In this document: in pieces, positions 1 to 9,850 of the stretch | Layout: the number at the start of each line of letters is the position of its first letter | Position numbering within the stretch: the first letter of the stretch is position 1 | Origin: Asterella californica | Taxonomy: Eukaryota; Streptophyta; Marchantiopsida; Marchantiales; Aytoniaceae | Assembly: GCA_036924285.1 (NCBI GenBank) | Contig: JAYKYS010000015.1 | Location: 1,054,001-1,118,000 of the forward strand | Reading direction: 5' to 3' | Length of the DNA stretch: 64,000 bases | The notes under the pieces: model-generated | The model's input: the letters and a program-made list of their open reading frames with translations, nothing else | Database searches by the model: none | What the model was told of the DNA's origin: nothing | Program-made: the position numbers and the translations under genes

Positions 1-1
1 G

Positions 2-346
2 CAGACTGCACCGACGACGTTGGACGTGACCGCAGGGCGCACTATTTTACGAGTGCGTGAGGTGTTACCTTCTGGAGTACTCATGTTAGAGGGCCGTGAT
101 GGTGTTGTGTGGAAGGACCATGTGCGTAATTGCGCGCCATGTCATCTTCCCAACATTGATGGTACCGTTGACCCAAGCTTAGCAGTTGTACGTGCGGGCT
201 TGAGGTGTATGTTGTGTGGGTCTGCTGGTGGAGCAGCCCGTATGTTGGTGTGTGATGGTTGTTCGAGAGGTTGGCACATGTCATGTTTGACTCCACCTCT
301 CAGTGTAGTTCCTACTGGACGGTGGGTTTGTCCTCGATGTATATAG
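2..346 (+). CDS. C-terminal end of retrotransposon-like polyprotein with PHD finger (partial)
   Basis: The frame is open from the left window edge to the TAG at 344-346, so this is only the last ~114 codons of a longer protein. The final ~47 residues form a C4HC3 PHD zinc finger: CMLC, then CDGC, then WHMSC, then CPRC, with the conserved W before the last cysteine pair. PHD fingers read histone H3 tails. The preceding segment (GRDGVVWKDHVRNCAPCHLP) resembles the linker seen before PHD fingers in algal and plant retroelement polyproteins, as far as I recall. An LTR-like sequence starts 65 bp after the stop, which fits the 3' end of gag-pol. It could instead be a host chromatin protein, but its abrupt end next to LTR-like DNA argues against that. 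The PHD call is strong; the retroelement context is inferred. Confidence 0.75.
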   Translation, partial: QTAPTTLDVTAGRTILRVREVLPSGVLMLEGRDGVVWKDHVRNCAPCHLPNIDGTVDPSLAVVRAGLRCMLCGSAGGAARMLVCDGCSRGWHMSCLTPPLSVVPTGRWVCPRCI

Positions 347-516
347 CGGAGATAGTCGATTAGATCTTTGCGTGGTATGGATTGCAGACAGGCGACTAAC
401 GATGGGGCAATGTAGCACCCGGCCTCCTGATCCTTGCACCCATGAAGGTGTGTATCACGTAGTTGGGATATGGAGCTATCTGGAGTTAGAGGGACCTAAC
501 CGCCAGTTAGGGGGCG

Positions 517-625
517 ATTGTGGTACACTTGTGTATGTGTATGACATCGTCCATGTGTTATGTGTATGTGTGGTGTACCTCTGACAGCGATGTATGTTGT
601 GTAGCGATGTGTATGCGCACGACAG
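517..625 (+). repeat. 109-bp direct repeat, copy 1
   Basis: This copy is identical by eye to 920-1028. It is rich in TGTATGTG motifs and starts ATTGTGGTACAC. It lies inside the putative LTR, 403 bp before copy 2. Confidence 0.95.
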
Positions 626-919
626 CTGTCACGTCAGTTTGGGCCCCTCGGCTAGGTTGACCGAGTGCGAAGTGGCGCATCCCGGTAAGGCCGTTAGTGC
701 CGTTAGGGCGAGTTGGGGAGAGAGCCCACTAGGGGTAAACTTCGCAGGTAGGGCTTGGAGGCCTTAGTTCTTTGAGTTGAGCCTTCAAGCTCCAGGCTAT
801 GGTGGATAGTCTAGTTGAGTGTAACCTGGATTCTCTTCGCGTTTAGAGTGGGTTTGGCTTGACCGTTTGTGAGTAATCCTTGTTGTGGTGTTGGAGATGG
901 TAATCTCTGTATTCAGATT

Positions 920-1028
920 ATTGTGGTACACTTGTGTATGTGTATGACATCGTCCATGTGTTATGTGTATGTGTGGTGTACCTCTGACAGCGATGTATGT
1001 TGTGTAGCGATGTGTATGCGCACGACAG
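920..1028 (+). repeat. 109-bp direct repeat, copy 2
   Basis: This is the second identical copy of 517-625. Its right end coincides with the end of the putative LTR, so the LTR may have grown by duplication of its own terminus. Confidence 0.95.
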
Positions 1029-1162
1029 TACAAACAGAAAAATGATAAAATATTGATGTTCAGTGACAGAAGCGATCCAGAATACGTCGCGATTATATAC
1101 AAACTTATCTGTGATAATTTTATGACCAGTGAAGAATCTTTCCTCTGAACTTTGACACCCCC
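1029..1162 (+). mobile_element. Right half of a MITE (GTGTCAAAG family)
   Basis: The right terminus ACTTTGACACCCCC is followed by TA, as in the other copies. The interior (AAGCGATCCA, then TACAAACTT) matches the copies at 15.9, 16.7 and 25.4 kb. The left half is missing and is replaced by the LTR-like sequence ending at 1028, suggesting that the LTR element inserted into this MITE. Confidence 0.6.
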
Positions 1163-2640
1163 TAATGGCCCGGAAGTACACTCCGGGCAGTGTGCTTTTC
1201 CCATAGTGAATTTTACAGAGTTCAGATGAGAAGCCGTAAATATGAACTTTCAGGCATTTTCAGAGATTGCATAATGAGAGTATAAATTATAATCAAAATA
1301 TTTCCATGATAGTCAGCAGATGCCGTTTACGGATATACACTATTTACGCCCAGTGACTGTGAAATTTTAGTACCACTTCTTGAGATGGTACTTAAGATTT
1401 ACAGCCAAACCGTATAAAAACCTTTACGGGAATTACGTAAGTTCCATAAAAACCAGGTTTGAGTGACCTTATTAACCTGCATAAAACAAGTTGTGATAAG
1501 TTTTGTCCGTACTCCTAATTCCACTTGGCTTCTCCGTAACATTACGGTGCCTGACGAAAATGATTTAAATCTGTTAATCTCGAGTTTCAGATATTATCGG
1601 AGTTCCCACCAACGTAAGATTGGAAAATATCGAACGGCTTTCAGGAGACGAGACTTACGATAGACTGTTTACATATACGTCTAGAACTGCCTCCCTCTCT
1701 TTACTTCTAAAACTATATAAAATCTTCTAACGTTACGAAGTGAGGTGACCTATTTTAATTACCCCGATATGGGTAAAATGCAAGAAATCTAACATAGGGT
1801 AAAGATTGTTTTAGCCCCCCATGCATAACAGTGGAATCTGCTTGGGAGAATTTGGAAACGACAAACCATCAGTCTCGGTCAACATCCTGCATCTACTACA
1901 ACGGTGACCTGCTAGTTCCGCTTTTTAGACTTGGGGGAAAAAGTTAGAAGTTTCCACATTTTCCTTGCACACTAAGGGCTCTATCGCACCTAGTTTTCCC
2001 TAACAGTTTTCTTCTGTTTTTCTCAAAAGATAGTACTATCTTGAGTCTAGCAGAAGGGAGTAGATTATCTTTATTTTTGAATTTTATAATTTAGGAAATG
2101 AGAGTGACATCGCACCACGTTGGTGTTAAATCTTCAGCTAGGTCTGTCTAGCCCAAGTCCTGAGTTTTCTCTCGCTTTATGACATGGGCATGATGTTACA
2201 GGGTGGTGAAGTTCTCACACCGTACTCAACACGTAAAAACCCGTCTCCCAAAAGGAAGAAAACTATACGATAAAAAAGTCTCCTGTTTAGAAAAATAAAA
2301 CTGAGATTGGTAGAAAAAACAGGATTATTATCAACCCTCACAACTTTTCAAGTGTGAAAGAGAAAAACTGACTATGTGCGTTCAGGCACTAACTTTTCCT
2401 TTTTCTTGAATGTTGCGTTCCATTTGTCTCGCCATCTGGATGGATGTGGCATGATGGAACGAGGGATCAGATGATACATGATAGTGGACACATTCTTGCT
2501 GCCATCTCTTTTACTACAGTAGTAACCGTAGATCCGCTGCACATCTGCATCTGTAGGAAACTAGCAAGTATGTTGTTGAAGCGTTAACTCTAGTAAAGTA
2601 CATGCTCCTTTCATAATTGGCCCTAGCTAGCTCTGGCTAG
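1163..2640. other. AT-rich spacer, no gene seen
   Basis: Only short, unrelated open frames occur here. I see no domain, RNA gene or tandem repeat. Confidence 0.6.
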
Positions 2641-2644
2641 TCGG

Positions 2645-2700
2645 CCGGTCCACCAGTCATCCGTGCTCGTTTGCTCGGCACAGTAACGAGCACGGACGAC
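2645..2700. other. Strong hairpin with 11-bp perfect stem
   Basis: CCGTGCTCGTT at 2661-2671 pairs perfectly with AACGAGCACGG at 2685-2695 around a 13-nt loop. Flanking CCGGTC and GACCGG extend the stem with mismatches. No transcription unit is visible next to it. It could be the relic of a foldback element. Confidence 0.8.
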
Positions 2701-2844
2701 CGGGAAACCTGTAGACTTAATTTCATACATGATGATACAACCGAATGCGATTCTCTTCCCTGTCAAAGAAGAAGGTCACTGTCAGGTCATTTGCGCATTC
2801 ATTGACTTGAGCGAACAGTTATATATATCAATATATACGAACCG

Positions 2845-3060
2845 GTGTCAGCTGCACCGGCGGCGGCTGGCGGAAGGAGTTGGAGGATGGTTTCTGGCCA
2901 GCCGCCGATGAATTTTCGGGCTTTCTATCTGCCGGTAACGAACGACGCAACTCCGGCTGTTTGTCCAGCCAACTGTCTACTTGCCGGAAGATGGAGGTGC
3001 CAGGGCAAACGCCCGGAAACGCTGTATCGCTCTCCGTCATCGTTAGCTAGATTTGGTTAG
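2845..3060. other. GC-rich island with inverted repeat
   Basis: About 215 bp of GC-rich sequence sits in AT-rich surroundings. CGGCGGCTGGC (2861-2871) is perfectly complementary to GCCAGCCGCCG (2897-2907). Frames are open on both strands for ~70 codons, as expected of GC-rich DNA, and neither product is recognisable. Confidence 0.5.
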
Positions 3061-3139
3061 GAAAGGTTACTGTATTTTGCCGGTTCTTGGATGTCTCCCT
3101 GGTCTACTTTTGTCCAAGTTGGATATTTAAACCCCCTGT

Positions 3140-4056
3140 GGGGGTATCAAAGCCATAAACGAAAAGAGTATTTTCCTCACAGGCTATTTTACGTTGTAAA
3201 AGATATCCTTTTTGTTCCAAGAAACCCTAAAACTTCATGTTTTCACTCTTCCAGTTTGATCTGAGGTGAACTACAAAGTGAAGCTCAATAAGAGATTCGA
3301 TTTGTATAATTACTTCAAATATTTCACTCTTATGAAAGATTAACCATGAAAAGATTTCTGCACTTAACGGTGAAAAGACATGCTAAAAGTAAACCTGAAA
3401 AAAGAGGTCCATAGTTAAGCAGAGTACCTTGGCTTGTGAGACCAAATATTAAAGAGATCACTCTAAAATTAATAAAATTTTGGAAATTTTCACTTCCATT
3501 CGAGATTCCTCCAATTCTTTTTACAATAGCAAGAATTTTACCAGACTATTCTCTCTTTCTCTCGCACTGAGATTCTTGAAAGAAAGATGTTAGAAAGAAA
3601 AATAGCCACATTCAGAAAACTGTTAAAATTTATGGTTTGTACTTGGTAAGATATGTTGTAACTTTATACTGTACAAAATGATAAGGAATTTCTTGAACCT
3701 AACTGCATTCCCATGTTTGTGATTTCCATCACTCCAAAGGAACCCAAACGGATTATATGAATGCTGAGTTGCAAAACAAACGTCTAGCTCTGGAGAGCAT
3801 GTCTTAAGAACTGGTATCATAATTTTAACTTTTAATAAAATCTGTTTTTGAAAATTAAAATTAATTATCTAAATCTTACATTACTTTGTCACAAAAAGTT
3901 ATTATCAAATTCTCAAATAAACTGATAAAAAACACCCATGACGATTTCATATAGACGCTTCAAAAAGTACCCACAGAGAACGACTGTAGACACTAGTTCG
4001 CATCGTAAAACTCTTCCAAGAAACAAAAAAATATTACTTCAAGATTCCAACTTTGA
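3140..4056 (+). mobile_element. Possible long or interrupted GTGTCAAAG-family element
   Basis: The left edge GGGGGTATCAAAGCC resembles the family's left terminus, and the following AAAGAGTATTTT also fits. The right edge CCAACTTTGACACGCG near 4044-4056 matches the right terminus, and TTCAAAAAGTACCC upstream of it matches the internal motif. At ~0.9 kb the copy is about three times the usual length, so it is either an interrupted MITE, two separate fragments or a longer relative. The interior has no clear coding sequence. Confidence 0.35.
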
Positions 4057-6300
4057 CACGCGAATGTAATGTAAACTATCGAAGGCACTACATTTGTGGC
4101 ATGGGGTCCCTCTTCACCCCTGCCACAAATGGAATGAAAAGGGGAAATCTCGGTGGGCCGGTTATTTCATACACTGTTGGCTGGCTGGCCAGTTCCAGAC
4201 CGGACTTGGAAGGATCACATGTCTACTTTCAGTATAGTGGATCCTGGATAAATGATAGCGTTCCGGTCCTTCTGGAGTAGAGAAAACCTAACGTTTACAC
4301 AGAAATAACGACACAACGTAAAAACCACGAGAAAGTTATCACAAATAACCGGTAAATGATTCTTACGGTATTATGGTTAAATAGAAACCACACACTATGA
4401 AAAAGGATAACATACAGGACATGATGAGCACATATATGACAGCTGTCTTTTTTTAATAAAAACACTCATCACATCTTTCTCAGATCATTTAGCTGAAAAT
4501 TGTCGCCAATATCATTTTGGACAAGAGATACAGAAAATATGCCTTATGAACTTTGCATCCTTAACTATGAGTATCTACATAAAGTAACACATATCAAATT
4601 ACTCTGAAGATGGAGAGGTTCATTATCTATCAAACCTTTCTCCTCGAAGAGTTTGGGTATATATTAAATCTCATTAAATAATAATTTTTTCGTCAGTTCT
4701 TTCATGCATAATGTTTTAAGCCAGAGTAGAGCTTACATTATTCACAACACTTATAGTTTCTTTTTTAATTCAGTTCACAAAAAATACTTTAAGGTACCAA
4801 AAAAAGATAGTAACTTCATTATCCTTATCGGTACCTTGGAAATGTTAGAAACGATAGGTTACTAATTACGTCAGAAGTGACATTTGGAACACAATTTTTT
4901 TATTTAAATAATAAACTCGTTTGAAACATAAAAGATCAGAAAAGTAAATTCAAAAAACATCTTCAATACACCAGTGGTACGTATATATATGATAATATGT
5001 CTAAAAGTTACACTTCATACATGCAGCAATTTACACTTACAAATAAATTCATTTGAAATATGAACGATTAAACAAACTAAATTGATCAAGACCTTGAATT
5101 CACCAGTTATTTCATATATATTTGAAATTTCATATATAAATTTGATATCTAATGATTCTTACTTAACCACCTGAGTTAACACGCTTTTTCATTTATCTGC
5201 TGCCCTAAACCGCCAAATAAAGCCCAGAGTGTTACGGGTGCTTTCCGCCTTCTCCTGCTCTAGCTGAGGAACCTCAGCCAGCTGTTCCGTGACCGGGCCT
5301 TGAATATTTCCAACTGCTATTTAAAAGTAACACTTACCCAGTTAACGTTTATTCAGCAGGGCTGACTTGTTGCATGCATACACGCAAAGTTCCAAGGTAT
5401 TCGTATGTGTGAGTCGGTTTATTTACCGGCAACCGGACGGACAAATTTGGACTTGTCACCTACTGACAAACTGCTGCGTTGTACAACAGTGTCCTGTCCT
5501 GGATGACAGATGCAAGGACTGACAGTATATGACTCTTATGTCAGAGTCTGCCAGCTACCATAGGGTACGTCGAACCCTTACCCACGCCGCATGGGGAATC
5601 GAACCTCTCGTCCGTACTAATTAATGTCCGCCGGTATTGCCACTATGCACTTTCCCGGCACGGCATTGAGATGGACAGTTTACCGATTAGTCGGTGAGGG
5701 GCCGTTATTCTCTACACTTCATTGACTAGTGAGAACTGAGTCGGGAGTATTTTGTGGAGCAGTGGGATGGGATTCATCGTATTCGAACTGCCGCAGTCCA
5801 ACTCAGTTGACATTTTCCACCGTGTAAACCAAGCTCATTGTCTGGCCGGTCACCTTATGTGTACACAGGTTGCTAGCTGCTCTTCTTCGTTATTCCTCGT
5901 AGAAAGGTAGGCTTAGCTTGTTTTACTGAAAGATATAATATTTATTTCCGATAGACTGAATCTCTTTTCATTGAAAAAGATGAGAAAATATACGACATTT
6001 ATTTTCTGCTAGACTGAATATCTTACTAGTGAAAATACGAAAATCCTTTTCTTATGGACGAGATTCAATCTATGACCAGTACTTTGAGGCACTATTTTTT
6101 GTGATATACAAAGTCTCAAATATAATATAATATAATAAACAATAATTATATCTTTACCTTTGTTTCGAGATAGAAGCTGCAGGTGCTCCCAGTTTGCTAC
6201 GTTCACCAGCTTCCTCAATGTTAGTTACGTCGTTTAGTTCGGATTTAGATAAGGCCTTTTGCAGTTGTAGGAGGACTTCCTGCAAGTTGCTGTAAAAGGA
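4057..6300. other. AT-rich spacer, no gene seen
   Basis: No supported open frame or repeat unit was found. A stretch near 5560-5640 contains GGGGAATCGAACC, which resembles the T-arm of a tRNA on the minus strand, but the stem does not pair. Confidence 0.5.
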
Positions 6301-7842
6301 GTAGGATGATGCCGGTGGCGGAGAACAGCTGGGGGGTGGACGAGATAATGGAGCAAAAAATCGTCGAGCTGAAGCTGGAACATGTGGAACTCAAAGTAGC
6401 CAAACAACGCCACCAGAAAGGAAGTGTTGAGAAGACGACGACTTCAAAAGGCCGTTTAAGTCGTCAACTGCCGCCAGCTCGTACTTGTTTTCTAGTGCGT
6501 CTGTCATTTAATGAAGTTAGTTTTATTCTGGCGTTGTTTCTCTCTCCTTCCAATGGAACCGAGCAAAATTATCGCTCGCTGTTTTCGTGGCTCGCGTTTT
6601 AGGGCGAATGAGTAAAGGTCAGGTCCTTTGCGTGTGCAGGCACTCTTCGCACCGGTCTGCATGGAACCGGCATCGTCGGAGTGGACTCGAGAGGCAAGCG
6701 TCCACGACGGAAGGACAAAACTCGGAGGAAAATCTAGCTGCTACATAGTGGGAATCAGTTGCGGGGAAAAACAAATGATTTCTGCGTTTCCATGAGTCGC
6801 TTCGAAGATCCCCTTTCTTTTCCCCTTTCTCTTTTCTCTTGTATACTCTCCCCTTTTCCTGTTTACTGTTGGGGTGCCACCAACGCCGCTGTGTGAAGTA
6901 CGCTGGTACGTATGCACATGTCTCTTTGGCCTGCAATTCCACCGCATTGACTCCGGCAGAACATTTCCAACCTAGTCTACTCTCTGCAAAGCCTGACCGG
7001 ACTGGAACCAATAGAAGGAAGGCACCCCAAAAGTAAGAAGAACGAGCTTCAAGGTTCATCGACATGCGTGGATTGTACCCGACTTGGAGATTGGGCTTCT
7101 CGGTCTATCTGACTCTATCGTAGTACCCGCTAGTGCTAGGCGAACAGTGGCAGCTGAGATATGAGCATAATACGGTACTTGACTTGTAGGAGGAAGGTAG
7201 ACGGAGTGCAGCAGCAGTAGTTCTTCAAAGTGGGATTGAAAAGCATGATGAGTGAAGAGAAGAGAAGAAGCGAGGAACATGTACCAACCAGAACAGAAGG
7301 AGAACAACAACAAATCATAGGAGAGGCTAGGAGAGGACAAAAAGTAGTAGTGGCAGACGGGCTCCAGAGGGTACACAGTGTACTATCTATCCTACCCATC
7401 AAACATCAAGCAACCAGGCCAGCCATGGCTTCGAAGTTCTCACGCTTGCCTTCTCTGTTTCTGCGTGTTCGTATGTGTATCATCCTCCCACTACTTACTC
7501 TGCTAATAGTCTGTACCCTGTACTTTCTTCTTCGACGATGGACCAATGAATGCAGAAAATCAATACCGAGATGCATATGTCATATCACCAAACACTTACA
7601 CACAGAGAGGAGAAGCTCCACGGTACGTGTGTACTCTTCACTTCGTCCCCTCCTTCTCCTGTCTCATCATCTCTCTCTCACCCTCGGGAAGTACTACTGC
7701 TACAAATTAACGTGTGATTCGTTACGCTCTCATGTTAGGCCTAAGCCGACACTCTCTCCTCTCTCTGTAAAGCAGCCGTTCACTTTACTCCACTCGTGAT
7801 CATACATTCCAAGACCCGCTCCGCAGGCCCCACCACAAACCT
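6301..7842. other. Mixed-composition stretch, no gene supported
   Basis: Open frames of 98 to 189 codons occur on both strands but are low-complexity or overlap one another, with no recognisable domain. The first (from 6306 +) begins with a Glu/Lys-rich, coiled-coil-like segment of ~30 residues that could be a gag N-terminal scrap. That is the only weak coding hint. Confidence 0.4.
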
Positions 7843-8190
7843 CGCTCACTCGCTCACTCGCTCACTCCTCAGCTGCGCACGGGCGAGAGAGAGAGAGAAC
7901 GACAGCCACAACAAGAAGAAAAACGCAAAATTAGGTTTAGGGTTGAACCAGCTTACAGCTTTTACCGACTGAAATCTCGCCGCGATTTGACGATAATGGT
8001 GTGACGACGCTGTCGGCTGACTTTCGCTACCGTAGCCTTCCTCTCATATTATTGCGAACGGCGACGGACCACTCCATCTCAACCCAACCCTACCCTACCC
8101 GACGCGCAATGGACCGCAGAATTCCGATTCAGCCTGCAGGTAGGCACACCGATCGTACAAATTTAGCTGGTCCGGAGTCCGGCCTAGGGT
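7843..8190 (+). promoter_or_regulatory. Candidate gene 5' end (UTR-like repeats, ATG, splice donor)
   Basis: In order there are three tandem CGCTCACT units (from 7843), a (GA)7 run (7885-7898), a telo-box-like TTAGGTTTAGGG near 7930, an ATG in good context (GCGCAATGG, ATG at 8109-8111) followed by about ten codons, and a CAG|GTAGGC splice-donor match at 8140. GA runs and telo-boxes are common in plant core promoters and 5' UTRs. No downstream exon was identified, so this may be a decayed or chance arrangement. Confidence 0.25.
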
Positions 8191-9850
8191 AGGGCGGCTT
8201 CTGAGGCTCTGAATCCAGACAGCGACGCAAGTCGCGTTCGTTGCTTAGGGTTTCACATCCGACCGGTTAAATCTTCTACTACCTGCCTGGCACGTCTCTC
8301 CGGGAAGATCCACTTGGACCTTTTTATTTTATTTTATTACTTATTTATTTGGGCTTATTCTTGCTCATTGCGTGACGTGCTCTCCAGGGAGGATCCATCC
8401 AGATAAACTGATCTCTTGAGCGAATAGTCCACACGAATTCTCTCCGCTACCAAATCTCTTCCACGGTCGTCATGGCCCAGCGAGTCGTCCGTTCCGACCC
8501 CCCCGGATTTAGCCACCGTAGCTGAGCCCTAGGTCGGTCCAGCGGAAATGGAACTGTTTCACCGGTGCGCGGTACTATTTGAAGTCCCGACACTTTTAAC
8601 ACCCCTTCCTTCGGGGAAGCTCTCCTCCGAGTCCCTCCCGTCAGGACCTTACTGGCCAGCCATGCAATGATCAGAATCCACTACAGAGCCCGTACGGACT
8701 TCTCCTTAACCTTTTCCTAATTATGCCGGAGCGATCGTCTTTACGTGGAAGTAGCGACCTGGTGGTTCTGGTGACATTAGATCGGAACAATCTTTGAATG
8801 TTTCTCCTGTCAGGAGAAAAGCTCCCGACGACCGTCGTCTACCAGTGCTCATAAACCGGTTCCCGGGAACAGGTCATCCACGTCAGGTCAGGTCAGGTCA
8901 AATCAGGTGACGGTCGAGCGGGCCTACACACAACAGAATAGTACGTGATCAGATGAAGGGAGTGGTGATGGGGTGGGATGGGATGCGGTGCGATGCGATG
9001 AGTCGTACGAAGGATGGATTGGGATGATCGCATGGGCGCCAAAACCGTGGAGCGTCCGTAGCTTGAATTTGTCCGGAAGACGAAAGCAGACGTCGCCGGG
9101 ATCTCTCTTTTCTCGCTTCCTGTCACATTTTCCCAGGCGAACACAGGATACACGGGGGGCCACTGCGACGCGTCAAGAACTACCGTAGTTTATGTGAAGA
9201 TTCCAGTTCGGTATAAAGCTTGTCAGACTCCTGTCTTTCCGGCCCTTCCTTGTATCGAGCACTACCTTCCAATGCGTGTTCTTATACCTTGTCATACTGG
9301 TGTCATGCCACTTTTTCCTTGTATCGAGCGAGCCTCGTGCAATTCTCTCTTTCGATCACTGTGCAGTTCTTATGCAAGAAAACTCTTCCCCTCGAGCAAG
9401 TAACGTAACGTATCACTACAAAGCTGTCCCTCTCATAAGGTTCCGGCTACCGGTAGTCGAAGTTGGTACCCTCAACAAATCACCAATTCCGCTTGCGGTT
9501 GCTTGGAATAATCTTTTCTGTTCCTCTCGCTTCACAATAAAATTACTGCCAAGGTTTTCTCTCAGATATCTCAGGTGTCCAACACAGGAAGGTTTAGTGT
9601 AAGATTTAGTGTAGCGGAAGGTTCTGGAGAGAGTCGCTTCTCCGGAAATAAGGACGTCTCTCCCACGAGGAGAGTACGCATCTCCGCGGAACGACCGTTC
9701 AACGGAGATCGATCAGGATTGAAGATGCTGGGGCTTATTGACGTTATCCTCGGTTGCCGTCTCGAGAGTCGATAGCACCTTACATGCCGGAAAGCATCCA
9801 TTGTAGAGCTTTCCGTCACATAAAACCTCTATGGCTTTTATAAAACCTGT
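8191..9850. other. GC-richer spacer, no gene supported
   Basis: Overlapping short open frames on both strands have no recognisable product. Small direct repeats are present: GGTCA units at 8883-8900 and GATGC/GATGG units near 8966-9000. Confidence 0.4.

Larger units (their letters stand above)
411..1028 (+). repeat. Putative 3' LTR of the PHD-finger element
   Basis: The stretch begins TGTAGCACCCGG directly after a purine-rich GATGGGGCAA that could act as polypurine tract. It ends near CGACA at 1027/1028, where the sequence switches to AT-rich DNA belonging to a MITE. It holds two identical 109-bp direct repeats, the second ending exactly at the outer boundary. The partner 5' LTR would lie left of the window, so neither length nor target-site duplication can be verified. 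Confidence 0.5.

Noticed and set aside
5560..5640. tRNA gene or tRNA-derived SINE on the minus strand
   Set aside because: GGTTCGATTCC resembles a T-arm, but the flanking stem does not pair and no A box, anticodon arm or acceptor stem could be found.
6619..7799. Overlapping frames of 148 (minus) and 189 (plus) codons as host genes
   Set aside because: Frames overlap on both strands, compositions are irregular and no motif is recognisable; the hydrophobic N-terminus of the minus frame is not enough for a secretory protein call.
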